A stretch of DNA of 35,458 bases from an uncultured Gemmatimonadota bacterium (lineage in GTDB: Bacteria; Gemmatimonadota; Gemmatimonadetes; Longimicrobiales; Longimicrobiaceae), in the NCBI GenBank assembly GCA_902805735.1, contig CADCTW010000210.1:1-35458 (forward strand), written 5' to 3'. Position numbers and translations under genes: made by a program. Shown here piece after piece: positions 1 through 9,166 of this stretch. Every line of letters begins with the position of its first letter. Position 1 is the stretch's first letter. The notes under the pieces are model-generated. The model was not told the DNA's origin, searched no databases, and saw only the letters and a list, made by a program, of their open reading frames with translations.

Positions 1-395
1 GCCGAGGCCGTGGCGCGGCTGCCGCCGCCGCCGCCGAAGTCGCCGCCGCCGCCGCCTTCGCGGCCGCCGAGCATCACCATCTCGCGGGCCTCGATCTCGG
101 TGACGTAGCGCTTGCCGCTGCCGTCCTTGGCCTCGTACTCGCGGTACTGGATCTCGCCCTCGATGTAGACCTTGTCCCCCTTCTTGAGGTAGCGGTCCGC
201 GATCTCGGCGAGCTTGCGCCAGGCCACGATGCGGTGCCACTCCGTCTTCTCCTGCTTCTCCCCCGAGGCGTTGCTCCACGAGCGGCTGGTGGCCACGCTG
301 AACTGGGCCACCTGCTGCCCCCCGCCGGTCGTCCGCAGCTCCGGGTCCGAGCCGAGGTTGCCGATGATGATTACCTTGTTGACGCTGCGAGACAC
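1..395 (-). CDS. ssb: Single-stranded DNA-binding protein SSB (3' end outside window)
   Basis: The product binds and protects single-stranded DNA during replication, recombination and repair. The translation from the GTG at 395 starts MSRSVNKVIIIGNLGSDPEL, the classic SSB OB-fold opening, and continues through TEWHRIVAWRKLAEIADRYL and KGDKVYIEGEIQYREYE to about residue 110. After that comes a glycine-rich linker (runs of GGGGG between about 113 and 128), where the window ends, so the acidic C-terminal tip that recruits partner proteins is not visible. The GTG start is chosen because an AAGGAGGAG Shine-Dalgarno lies a few bases upstream and the protein begins at the expected family position. 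A separate promoter sits just upstream, so the gene need not depend on the rimI block that precedes it on the same strand. Family assignment is very secure. Confidence 0.95.
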   Translation of the reverse strand, partial: MSRSVNKVIIIGNLGSDPELRTTGGGQQVAQFSVATSRSWSNASGEKQEKTEWHRIVAWRKLAEIADRYLKKGDKVYIEGEIQYREYEAKDGSGKRYVTEIEAREMVMLGGREGGGGGDFGGGGGSRATAS

Positions 396-445
396 AGCTC
401 CTCCTTCCGCCTCAAAGTGAACAGAGTTGACACCCGGATTCGGCT

Positions 446-474
446 ACTATGGCTCCGCCGCCGTCCGCTGTCAA
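446..474 (-). promoter_or_regulatory. Sigma70-like promoter of ssb
   Basis: On the minus strand TTGACA (469-474) is followed by exactly 17 bases and CATAGT (446-451), a perfect -35 and a 4/6 -10. It lies about 50 bases upstream of the ssb GTG, immediately after the rimI stop. Spacing and position support a real promoter; the transcription start is inferred. Confidence 0.6.
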
Positions 475-482
475 GAAGATCG

Positions 483-959
483 TCAAACGCGGAGACGCAT
501 AATGAGCGCGTCTTCCGTGGGTGACGAATAGTACGAGCGGCGGCGGCCGACCACGTCGAACCCGCGCTCGGTGTACACCGACTGCGCGCCCGTGTTGGAC
601 TCGCGCACCTCCAGGAAGAGCTCGAGGGCGCCGCGCTCCCTCACCCGCCGCACCACCGCGTCCACCAGCCCGCCGCCGATCCCGCGCCCGCGCGACTCCG
701 GCGCCACGGCCACGTTCCCCAGCTCGCTCTGGTCCGCCACCGTCCAGCAGGCGGCGTAGCCCACCAGCAGCCCCCACGACTCGGCCACGAACAGGTCCGT
801 GTCCGTGCGCCGCATGAGGCCGCGGAAGGTGGTCTCCTTCCAGGGGGTGGAGAAGGAGGCGGTCTCGATCTCCATCACCCGCGGCAGGTCTCCCTCGCGC
901 AGGAGGCGGATGCGGAAGCGGGAGGCGCCCTTCTGCTCCACGTGCGCCGCGTCCCTCAC
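483..959 (-). CDS. rimI: GNAT acetyltransferase, RimI-like (ribosomal protein S18 N-acetyltransferase family)
   Basis: A 158-residue GNAT-fold protein. The acetyl-CoA pyrophosphate-binding loop RGRGIG is at residues 90-95, preceded by the RimI-type strand GNVAVAPES and followed by a helix and LFLEVRESNTGAQSVYTERGF, typical of RimI. RimI acetylates the N-terminal amine of ribosomal protein S18 in E. coli; in other phyla the substrate range is less certain. The start is the GTG overlapping the tsaB stop (GTGA, 4 nt), with a purine-rich GAGGGGAGG upstream; a GTG six codons later is an alternative. It is the last gene of the uvrB-tsaE-tsaB-rimI block. The association of rimI with tsaB and tsaE is widespread in bacteria and supports the name. 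Confidence 0.88.
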   Translation of the reverse strand: MRDAAHVEQKGASRFRIRLLREGDLPRVMEIETASFSTPWKETTFRGLMRRTDTDLFVAESWGLLVGYAACWTVADQSELGNVAVAPESRGRGIGGGLVDAVVRRVRERGALELFLEVRESNTGAQSVYTERGFDVVGRRRSYYSSPTEDALIMRLRV

Positions 960-1651
960 CGCACCCTCCCCTCGGCGGCGATGCGCTCGGCGCCGGAGGA
1001 GCGCACGTAGTCCGGCTCCCACGCGGGCGCGTCGGCCACGCGCCCGAGGCCGGGCACCGCGCCCGCCAGCCAGAGGAGGCCGGCGGCGGTGGAGGGCCCT
1101 TCCTCCGGCGTGACGGCGTCGTCGCCGAAAGCGGCGGAGAGGGTGTCGCGGTGCATCCACGCCCCGTCGCCCGTGAAGAGGGGCGGGTCGTCGCGGAACC
1201 TCTCGACCAGCGCGTCCAGCGCGAGCGCCTCGATCCCCATCACCTCCTCCACACCGGCGCCGAAGCGCCAGCACCCGGCGTACACCTCGCGGTTGCGGGC
1301 GTCGAAGAGGGCGCACACCGCGCGCCCCTCCTCCCGCCGCGCCGCCGCGGCGCCCAGCAGCCCGCTGAAGGCGAAGAGCGGGATCCCCAGCACCCGCACC
1401 GCCGCCTTGGCCGTGGCCGCGGCGATGCGCAGCCCCGTGAACGACCCCGGCCCGCCGCCCACCACCAGCGCCGCCACGTCGCGGGGAGCCAGCCCCGCCG
1501 CCCGCAGCGCCTCGTCCGCGTTGGGGAGCAGCGTTCCCGACGCGCCGGCCCGGTTGGGGAGGACGCGCTCGGCCACCACGCGCCCGTCCACCCCCACGGC
1601 CACCGAGCCGCCCAGCGTGGAGCTGTCCAGCGCCAGCACGGGCCCGCTCAC
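956..1651 (-). CDS. tsaB: tRNA threonylcarbamoyladenosine biosynthesis protein TsaB
   Basis: A 231-residue ASKHA-fold protein that partners TsaD and TsaE in making the t6A modification at tRNA position 37 (ANN-decoding tRNAs). Visible family marks are the N-terminal LALDSSTLGGSVAV and the signature GGGPGSFTGLR at residues 65-75, followed by LRIAAATAKA. The C-terminal half is variable, as usual for TsaB, and ends EPDYVRSSGAER, resembling the tail that ends many TsaB proteins. The GTG start overlaps the tsaE stop by 4 nt (GTGA), so translation is probably coupled. The length fits the family. TsaD and TsaC are not in the window. Confidence 0.93.
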   Translation of the reverse strand: MSGPVLALDSSTLGGSVAVGVDGRVVAERVLPNRAGASGTLLPNADEALRAAGLAPRDVAALVVGGGPGSFTGLRIAAATAKAAVRVLGIPLFAFSGLLGAAAARREEGRAVCALFDARNREVYAGCWRFGAGVEEVMGIEALALDALVERFRDDPPLFTGDGAWMHRDTLSAAFGDDAVTPEEGPSTAAGLLWLAGAVPGLGRVADAPAWEPDYVRSSGAERIAAEGRVR

Positions 1652-2107
1652 CGCCCGCCCTCCATGGGCGGCAGCGGGGGCGGGGCGCCCACGGGGGTGG
1701 CGCGCACCCGGCGCAGGGCGCCGCCGTCCGCCTCCTCCAGCTCCACCTCCCAACGCGTCCCTGGCAGCATCGTCTCCGCGCGCTCCGGCCACTCGATCAG
1801 CACCACGTCGTCCGCGGCGCCCAGCTCCGCCCACCCCAGCTCCCACACCTCGTCGGGGTCTTCCAGCCGGTACAGGTCCAGGTGATGCACCCGCACGCCG
1901 CGCGGGGCCTCGTACAGGAAGAGGAGGTTGAAGGTGGGCGAGGGGATGTCGCCCCGCACCCCGGTGCCGTGCACGACGGCGCGGGCCAGCGTGCTCTTCC
2001 CCGCCCCCAGGTCGCCGCGCAGGGCGAGCACCAGCGGCGTCTCCGCCTCCCGCCCGATCCGCTCTCCCCAGGCCACCAGCTCCGCCTCGGAAAGCTCCGC
2101 CACGAGG

Positions 2108-2115
<8 letters not shown>
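1648..2115 (-). CDS. tsaE: tRNA t6A biosynthesis ATPase TsaE
   Basis: A 155-residue P-loop ATPase that drives turnover of the TsaB-TsaD complex in t6A synthesis. The Walker A motif GDLGAGKST is at residues 34-42, followed by the family sequences [12 protein letters not shown] and [18 protein letters not shown] and by VVLIEWPER, all diagnostic of TsaE (formerly YjeE). The ATG lies 8 nt inside the end of uvrB, implying translational coupling. The C-terminus carries a proline-rich tail ([12 protein letters not shown]) beyond the usual core. Assignment is secure. Confidence 0.95.
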
Positions 2116-4165
<2,050 letters not shown>

Positions 4166-4348
4166 GTTACCTCGTCTGCAGACCGCGAAGGAGGCGCGAA
4201 GGGCGCACCTTCCCATACACCGAATATAACCCGAAGTTCGCTCCGGGCGCAGCCCTCACGGTGCGGCCCCAGGGCAGCATCCGCAAGACTCCCGCCCGCG
4301 AGATGGCCTCAGGTCCCCGTGCCTCCGGGCCGCGGGGCGAGCCGGTTT

Positions 4349-5503
4349 TCAGGCGTTGAGCGCCTGCTCGAAGTCCGCGATCAGGTCGGCCGCGTCCTCG
4401 ATCCCCAGGGATATGCGGATGAAGCCTTCCCGGATCCCGTTCGCGGCACGCTCCTCGGGCGTCATGTGCACGTGCGAGGTGTGGCGCGGCTCGGAGACCA
4501 GCGTCTCCACGCCGCCCAGCGACGGGGCCAGCTTGGCCAGGCGCAGCGCGCCCACGAAGCGCGTGGCCGCATCGTTCCCGCCCTCCACCTCGATCCCGAT
4601 CATCCCGCCGAAGCCGTCCAGCACGCGGCGCGCGAGCTCGTGGTCCGGGTGCGACGGGAGGCCGGGGTAGTGCACGCGCGCCACCCCCGCCGCCGTCTCC
4701 GCCCAGCGCGCCACGGCCATCCCGTTGGCGTTGTGGCGCTCCATGCGCAGCGCCAGCGTCTTGATGCCGCGCTCCAGCAGCCAGCACGCGTGCGGGTCGA
4801 GCGCCGGCCCCCACACCCGGGCCCGCTCGCGCACCACCGCCATGCGCTCGGCGGAGCCGATCAGCGCCCCGGCCGTCACGTCGCTGTGCCCGCCCAGGTA
4901 CTTGGTGGCGCTGTGCATCACCAGGTCCACCCCGTGCTCCAGCGGGCGCAGGTTGATGGGCGACGCGAAGGTGGCATCCACGATCACCAGCGCCCCGCGC
5001 GCATGCGCCGCCTCGCTGATGGCGCGCAGGTCCAGCACGCGCAGCACGGGATTGGACGGCGACTCCGCGAGCACCACGCGCGTCTCGGGGCGGAACGCGC
5101 GCTCCCACCCCGCCTCCGTCATGTCCACGTAGGTGGTGCCGATCCCCAGGCGCGACAGCTCCTGGTCCAGCAGCACGCGCGTGCCCCCGTAGATGGCGTG
5201 CGTCGCCACCAGGTGGTCGCCCGCGCGCAGGCACGAGAGGAGCGCGCACGCCATCGCCGCCATCCCGCTCGCCAGCACCATGGCATCCTCCCCGCCCTCC
5301 AGCGCCACCAGCCGCTCCGCGAGCAGCATGTGGTTGGGCCCGTTCCCGTACCGTGTATAGAGCACCTCCCCCTCCCCCGACGGATCGCCGTAGAAGGTGG
5401 TGCTGGGAACGATCGGGCTCACCACCGGCGCCCCGACCTCGGCCGGGGGCTCGCCGGAGTGGACGGCGCGGGTGGAGGGGCCGGAGAAGCGCGGGCTGTT
5501 CAT
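4349..5503 (-). CDS. PLP-dependent trans-sulfuration enzyme (cystathionine gamma-synthase/beta- or gamma-lyase family)
   Basis: A 384-residue Cys/Met-metabolism PLP enzyme, cytosolic. It opens with TRAVHSGEPP and has the active-site tyrosine region YTRYGNGPNH, the substrate loop ESPSNPVLRVLDL, and the cofactor lysine in MHSATKYLGGHSDV (Lys201 forms the Schiff base). The C-terminal ending EDAADLIADFEQAL is typical. Sequence alone does not separate cystathionine gamma-synthase from cystathionine gamma-lyase or methionine gamma-lyase, so no symbol is given. The ATG at 5503 is chosen because MNSPRFSGPSTRAVHSGE matches the family N-terminus; upstream in-frame sequence crosses an intergenic palindrome. 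No strong Shine-Dalgarno is seen. It stands alone between the uvrB promoter region and a repeat-filled gap. Confidence 0.88.
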   Translation of the reverse strand: MNSPRFSGPSTRAVHSGEPPAEVGAPVVSPIVPSTTFYGDPSGEGEVLYTRYGNGPNHMLLAERLVALEGGEDAMVLASGMAAMACALLSCLRAGDHLVATHAIYGGTRVLLDQELSRLGIGTTYVDMTEAGWERAFRPETRVVLAESPSNPVLRVLDLRAISEAAHARGALVIVDATFASPINLRPLEHGVDLVMHSATKYLGGHSDVTAGALIGSAERMAVVRERARVWGPALDPHACWLLERGIKTLALRMERHNANGMAVARWAETAAGVARVHYPGLPSHPDHELARRVLDGFGGMIGIEVEGGNDAATRFVGALRLAKLAPSLGGVETLVSEPRHTSHVHMTPEERAANGIREGFIRISLGIEDAADLIADFEQALNA

Positions 5504-5585
5504 GAATTCACGGAGCCAAAGGGTCGGCCGGGATCGGCCAGGTTCAAGCACAAGTGCGCGAGCGGAGACCTCGCCGCGGCCGCGG

Positions 5586-5635
5586 GGGCCCTCACCCCCC
5601 GACCCCCTCTCCCGATAACGGGAGAGGGGGCGATT
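5586..5635. repeat. Palindromic intergenic repeat, copy 1 (C/T-rich stem)
   Basis: A perfect 12-bp stem (CCCCCTCTCCCG at 5603-5614, CGGGAGAGGGGG at 5619-5630) with a 4-nt loop, preceded by CCCTCACCCCCC. It lies upstream of the trans-sulfuration gene and is an inverted copy of the element at 5718-5770. Confidence 0.8.
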
Positions 5636-5717
5636 TCCCATCATCCAGCCGCGACCGGCGTTCAGCGGAGCCGCGGGTCAGTAGAAACCCCGAGGTCCGC
5701 AGCGACACAGAAGATGC

Positions 5718-5770
5718 GCCCCCCCTCTCCCGTTATCGGGAGAGCGGGGGGTCGGGGGGGGTGAGGGTCC
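5718..5770. repeat. Palindromic intergenic repeat, copy 2 (inverted relative to copy 1)
   Basis: The stem CTCTCCCG (5725-5732) / CGGGAGAG (5737-5744) with loop TTAT is extended on each side by C-runs and G-runs and flanked by GGTGAGGGTCC, the reverse complement of the flank of copy 1. It sits 12 nt past the stop of the STAS-like gene ending at 5783 and could act as its terminator, though no T-run follows. Confidence 0.75.
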
Positions 5771-5782
5771 TTTCAGCGCACC

Positions 5783-6358
5783 TCACGCACTTCCATCTTC
5801 ATCCAGCAGCAGCGCCGACAGCGGCGACACCGTGCCGTCGCCGTGCGGCACCACCACGCGCTGGATCATGAAGCCCGTGAACGTCGCCGCGATGGCCTCT
5901 TCGGCCAGGCCCGTCTCGGCCACCAGCTCGGCGGCGGTGGCGCGGCCACGGCGGGCCAGGGCGTCCCAGGTGACGCGGTGCACGGGGTTGGCGCCGCCCA
6001 GCAGGTGCACGTACCCCTCGTCGTCCTCGGCCACCAGCAGCAACTCGTGGCGCTCGAGGACGGCCTCGATGGCCTCCACGTGGTGCTCCTGCACCCCGCG
6101 CACCACGAAGTACGCCTCGGCCGGGCGCTCCTCCCCCAGGAAGCGGAGGAGGAGCTTGGCCACGATCTCGTCCGCGCAGGAGTAGTCCAGGATGCGGACC
6201 TGCGAGAAGTCGAGGATCGAGAGGCAGAGCGAAGGCCCCGCCTCCATCTCGGCGAGCTGGCTCTCCACGGCGGTGCGGATGGCCCGGCCGGTGGGCCGGG
6301 TCACCAGGTTGCTGAAGAGCGAGCTCACCGAGCGGCGCGGCGAGAAGCGGTCGGACAT
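5783..6358 (-). CDS. STAS-like domain protein with C-terminal winged-helix-like region
   Basis: A 191-residue cytosolic protein. Residues about 20-110 resemble a STAS/anti-anti-sigma-like (DUF4325-type) domain: LSILDFSQVRILDYSCADEI matches the strand-helix element of STAS proteins that carries the phosphorylatable serine (here YSCADE). The C-terminal part (WDALARRGRATAAELVAETG, LAEEAIAATFTGFMIQR) looks like a small winged helix. It follows the cyclophilin gene by 22 nt on the same strand, and two genes upstream is a STAS-plus-histidine-kinase-like ATPase protein; the pair could be a partner-switching unit (inference). The ATG at 6358 is chosen, but a GTG at 6379 would add seven residues; neither has a strong ribosome site. 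Confidence 0.7.
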   Translation of the reverse strand: MSDRFSPRRSVSSLFSNLVTRPTGRAIRTAVESQLAEMEAGPSLCLSILDFSQVRILDYSCADEIVAKLLLRFLGEERPAEAYFVVRGVQEHHVEAIEAVLERHELLLVAEDDEGYVHLLGGANPVHRVTWDALARRGRATAAELVAETGLAEEAIAATFTGFMIQRVVVPHGDGTVSPLSALLLDEDGSA

Positions 6359-6380
6359 CCGGAGAGCCTGCGCCCCCACC

Positions 6381-6857
6381 TCAGCCCTGCGCGTCGCCGG
6401 ATACGGTGACGCGCTCCATCCTGTCGCCCGCGCGGATCTGGTTCACCACGTCCATCCCCTGCGTCACCTTGCCGAACACGGTGTGCTCGCCGTTCAGGTG
6501 GCGGGTGTTCTGCTCGCTGAGCACGATGAAGAACTGGCTGCCCCCCGTGTTGCGCCCCGCGTGGGCCATGGAGAGGGCGCCCACCTCGTGGCGGTGCGGG
6601 TTCCCCTGCAGCTCGCACTTGATGGTGTAGCCGGGGCCGCCGGTGCCCACGCCGCGCTCGTTGAGGCCGGCCGGGCCCTTGGTGATGGGATCGCCGCCCT
6701 GCACCACGAAATCGGGGATCACGCGGTGGAAGATGATCCCGTCGTAGAAGCCTTCGCGCGCCAGCTTCTCGAAGTTGCCGGCGGCGAGGGGCGCCTCGCC
6801 GTGGTACAGCTCGGCGGTGAAGCTGCCCTTGTTGGTCTCAAAGGTTACGGTCTTCAT
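6381..6857 (-). CDS. Peptidyl-prolyl cis-trans isomerase, cyclophilin type
   Basis: A 158-residue single-domain cyclophilin catalysing cis/trans isomerisation of X-Pro bonds. It contains the core [18 protein letters not shown] (catalytic Arg in FHRV), [18 protein letters not shown] (the Gln and Phe of the proline pocket) and [18 protein letters not shown] (active-site His). There is no signal peptide, so it is probably cytoplasmic. The ATG at 6857 gives the canonical short N-terminus [18 protein letters not shown]. It lies 46 nt after the ATPase/STAS gene and 22 nt before the STAS-like gene, probably one transcript. Fold and activity are secure; its physiological client is unknown. Confidence 0.93.
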   Translation of the reverse strand: MKTVTFETNKGSFTAELYHGEAPLAAGNFEKLAREGFYDGIIFHRVIPDFVVQGGDPITKGPAGLNERGVGTGGPGYTIKCELQGNPHRHEVGALSMAHAGRNTGGSQFFIVLSEQNTRHLNGEHTVFGKVTQGMDVVNQIRAGDRMERVTVSGDAQG

Positions 6858-6903
6858 GGGTGCTCGGGTGCGAGGGTGCGTAAGTGAGCGGCCGGGGCCG
6901 CGT

Positions 6904-7848
6904 TCAGGGGCGTGCACGGAGGCCGCGGGCGCGGGCCGGCGCCTCGGCGGCGGCGGGCGCGGCGTCCTTGGCGGGGAGCACGATCAGGATCTGCGCGCCC
7001 GGGAAGGGAGCGAGGTCCTTTTCCATCGGCACGCCGTCCGCCCAGTCGGGCACGTCGGCGATGCGGGCGGTACCGCTGCGGATGGCGATCTTGCCCCCCC
7101 AGCGCCCCACCTTCTTGCGGATCTGCTTGAGCCCCTGGCCGCGGCCCGGGTCGCGGAAGCGCGTGACGCCGTGGATGAACGCCGCCTCCAGCGCCGTGGC
7201 GTCGCCCCAGCGCTCGCCGAAGCGGGCGGAGTGCTCGCGCTGCAGCGAGCCCTGGAAGCCGATCCCCAGGTCCATCACGGCGATCACCGCCACGCGCCGC
7301 CCCGCCTTGCGCCGGCTCCAGTCGTACGTCTGGATGGCGACCCAGCCCGGTGCGTCCGCGTGCTCGATGATGTTCTGCGACACCTCGCTCAGCAGCATGC
7401 TGAAGCCGATGGCGTCGGCCCGCGAGTACCCCAGCTGCTCGCTGAGGAGCGACGAGATGCGCCCCTCGTTGAGCACGTCGATGACGCCGTGGACGTCCTC
7501 GTGGGTGTCGATGACGGTGATGGGGAGGAGGACGGAGGGCCCCTCGCCCCGCCGCCCCCTGGGCAGGTTGTGGAGCTCGAAGACGCGCTCGGCCGCCGTC
7601 AGGAACCCCATCCGCCCCAGGTACCCGGTGACCTCGGGCGCGGTGGGGAGCTGCAGGATGGGCTGCGTCCCGTCCCTGCCGAAGTGCTCGCCGATGGCCA
7701 GCAGCCCCACCATCCCGTACGGATCGGCGAAGCGGACGTGGCGCGCGTCCACCAGCAGGCGCTCGTCGCCCGCCGTGTCCGCGCCCTCGATCAGGCGGTC
7801 GAACGCCTCGCTGTCCAGCGTGGGCGGAACTTCAAGCACGCGCGTCAC
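6904..7848 (-). CDS. STAS domain plus histidine-kinase-like ATPase regulator
   Basis: A 314-residue protein with an N-terminal STAS-like half ([20 protein letters not shown], residues 31-50) and a C-terminal GHKL/HATPase half. ATP-site boxes are visible: N box [14 protein letters not shown] (152-165), G1 box DLGIGFQG (193-200), and G2-like [13 protein letters not shown] (236-248). There is no membrane segment, dimerisation histidine or receiver, so it resembles an RsbW/SpoIIAB-type switch kinase fused to a STAS domain rather than a sensor kinase. In the STAS half the usual phospho-serine position reads DPYG, so it may be non-phosphorylatable. The C-terminus ends in an Ala/Pro/Arg-rich tail. 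The GTG start has GGAG 9 nt upstream. The neighbour at 5783-6358 is a plausible partner. Confidence 0.78.
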   Translation of the reverse strand: MTRVLEVPPTLDSEAFDRLIEGADTAGDERLLVDARHVRFADPYGMVGLLAIGEHFGRDGTQPILQLPTAPEVTGYLGRMGFLTAAERVFELHNLPRGRRGEGPSVLLPITVIDTHEDVHGVIDVLNEGRISSLLSEQLGYSRADAIGFSMLLSEVSQNIIEHADAPGWVAIQTYDWSRRKAGRRVAVIAVMDLGIGFQGSLQREHSARFGERWGDATALEAAFIHGVTRFRDPGRGQGLKQIRKKVGRWGGKIAIRSGTARIADVPDWADGVPMEKDLAPFPGAQILIVLPAKDAAPAAAEAPARARGLRARP

Positions 7849-7910
7849 GGGCGGCGCTCCAGGGGGTTTGGCATGCGGGCAAGATACCACGCGCCGCGGG
7901 GAAACGGCAA

Positions 7911-7936
7911 TCTCATCACACAGAGGCACAGAGAGG
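7911..7936. repeat. Half copy of the dispersed hairpin repeat
   Basis: Only the left arm (TCTCATCACACAGAGGCACA and a few more bases) of the CACAGAG-type palindrome is present, ending 3 nt before the PfkB kinase stop codon. The right arm is absent, so no hairpin is predicted. Confidence 0.75.
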
Positions 7937-7939
7937 CGT

Positions 7940-8884
7940 TCACCGCAGATGTTCGTACAGGCGGCTGGTGCCGCGCACGCCCATCTTGCGCGCGGCGGCG
8001 GAGTGGGCGGCCGCGACGGCGCCGTCCCACCCCCGCCCGCCGAGGAGGGACGCGAAAAAGGTGGCGCCCCACACGTCGCCGCACCCGGTGGGGTCGCCCG
8101 CGGCGGGGTTGCTGGGGTAGCGTCGTCCCGCGGCGCGGCCGGGCGCGCCTCCCCGCCCCGCCGGCCAGCCGAGCGGATCGGCGGGGGTCCCATCGCGGCG
8201 GAGGAGGGAGGCGCCCTCGGCGCCGTGCGTCACGGCGACCACGCGCGGGCCGGCGTCCATCAGCACGCGCGCCGCGTCCGGGCCCGGCGCCAGCATGCGC
8301 AGCTCGTCGTCGTTGAGCTGCACGGCGTCGAAGCAGGCGGCCCACCGCTCCCACTCCGGCAGGTGTCGCATCTGCCGCGTCCCCGCGCCCGGGCAGCCCA
8401 GGAAGAGCGAGTGCAGGTCGCTGTAGAGCGGCCCGGCGAACGATGCGCGGAGCCGCTCCGTGGCCTCCAGCCCCATCTCGAACCCGGTGACGTAGTTGAC
8501 GTACAGCGCGTCCAGCCCGGCCACGCGCGGCGCCAGCTCCTCCCAGGTCCACGCCTCCACGCCGCCGGTCAGCCGCTCCCCCCGCCGCGCATCGTCCGTG
8601 TAGCGCAGCTCCACCCGGTTGTTGGCCTCCGGCGCCGCCACCACCGCCGCCTCCGCGTCCACCCCGGGGAGCGTGGCGCAGAAGGCGCGCGCCTCCTCCA
8701 CCAGGTCCTCCCCCACGCGCGCCACGGCCACGACCTGCCACCCCTGCGGGCGCGCGGCGGCCGCGGCGGCGAGCGAGTACGCCACCCCGCCCCAGCTTTC
8801 AAAGGCCCGCCCCGCCGCCTGGTCCTCCAGCGTCCAGATGCGGTCCCACACGAAGGTGCCGAGGATGCCGAGACGCAGGGGCAT
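7940..8884 (-). CDS. PfkB-family carbohydrate/nucleoside kinase
   Basis: A 314-residue ribokinase-fold kinase. The second PfkB signature is AGDPTGCGDVWGATF near residues 262-276, with Asp270 as the predicted catalytic base; VQLNDDELRML (188-198) is the usual nucleotide-proximal segment and FESWGGVAYSLAAAAA (28-43) corresponds to the substrate-side GG motif. The canonical GAGD anion hole reads GCGD. The substrate cannot be told from sequence: fructose, ribose, adenosine and others are possible. The ATG at 8884 gives MPLRLGILGTFVWDRI, a normal family start, but no Shine-Dalgarno is evident. The gene is separated from the downstream ATPase/STAS gene by a half repeat, and from the ROK kinase by nested palindromes. 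Confidence 0.85.
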   Translation of the reverse strand: MPLRLGILGTFVWDRIWTLEDQAAGRAFESWGGVAYSLAAAAAARPQGWQVVAVARVGEDLVEEARAFCATLPGVDAEAAVVAAPEANNRVELRYTDDARRGERLTGGVEAWTWEELAPRVAGLDALYVNYVTGFEMGLEATERLRASFAGPLYSDLHSLFLGCPGAGTRQMRHLPEWERWAACFDAVQLNDDELRMLAPGPDAARVLMDAGPRVVAVTHGAEGASLLRRDGTPADPLGWPAGRGGAPGRAAGRRYPSNPAAGDPTGCGDVWGATFFASLLGGRGWDGAVAAAHSAAARKMGVRGTSRLYEHLR

Positions 8885-8905
8885 GGGGGAACGGGGGATC
8901 GGTGT

Positions 8906-8980
8906 GCCCTCACCCGGCGGCCTGATAGCCGCCACCCTCTCCCAGTAACTGCCCTGGGAGAGGGGACTACTTCGGGTGCG
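8906..8980. repeat. Two-stem palindromic repeat, left copy of an inverted pair
   Basis: It contains two stems: GGCGGC/GCCGCC (8916-8921, 8928-8933) and an 11-bp stem CCCTCTCCCAG/CTGGGAGAGGG (8935-8945, 8954-8964). Its ends CCCTCACCCGGC and ACTTCGGGTGCG recur in reverse complement at 9090-9162. It is related to the repeats at 5586 and 5718. Confidence 0.85.
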
Positions 8981-8990
8981 TTTGCGGCAG

Positions 8991-9046
8991 GGGCACAGAG
9001 ACACGGAGGAGCCGTTCTCCCTGTGTCTCCGTGCCTCTGCGTGAGA
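8991..9046. repeat. Degenerate copy of the dispersed CACAGAG hairpin, nested inside the inverted pair
   Basis: The left arm GCACAGAGACACGGAGG (from 8993) pairs imperfectly with TCTCCCTGTGTCTCCGTGC (9016-9034), with several mismatches. It lies between the repeats at 8906-8980 and 9090-9162. Confidence 0.7.
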
Positions 9047-9089
9047 CTGCCTTTACTTCATCCTGCGCAACACTCCAAAACCTGCTCGC

Positions 9090-9162
9090 CGCACCCGAAG
9101 TCGTCCCCTCTCCCATGGTGTTTATGGGAGAGGGTGGCAGCTGTAAGCTGCCGGGTGAGGGC
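9090..9162. repeat. Two-stem palindromic repeat, right copy of the inverted pair
   Basis: An 11-bp stem CCCTCTCCCAT/ATGGGAGAGGG (9106-9116, 9124-9134) is followed by GGCAGCT/AGCTGCC (9136-9142, 9146-9152). It is the reverse complement in plan of 8906-8980, but the stems have compensatory changes (CAG/CTG versus CAT/ATG). It ends 4 nt before the ROK kinase stop codon. Confidence 0.85.
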
Positions 9163-9166
9163 CCCT

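Noticed and set aside
4300-4345. GC-rich stem as terminator after the trans-sulfuration gene
   Set aside because: Only a short CCCCG/CGGGG match with no T-run; not above background for this GC content.
4166-4348. LexA (SOS) box upstream of uvrB
   Set aside because: The partial CGAAC/GTTA arrangement near 4215-4235 does not have the spacing or symmetry of known LexA sites.
5504-5600. SAM riboswitch in the leader of the trans-sulfuration gene
   Set aside because: No conserved riboswitch core was recognised; the visible structure is the intergenic palindrome.
7875-7945. tRNA or small RNA around the PfkB/ATPase junction
   Set aside because: No cloverleaf or conserved RNA pattern; the apparent structure is the half repeat. 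No tRNA was found elsewhere in the window either.
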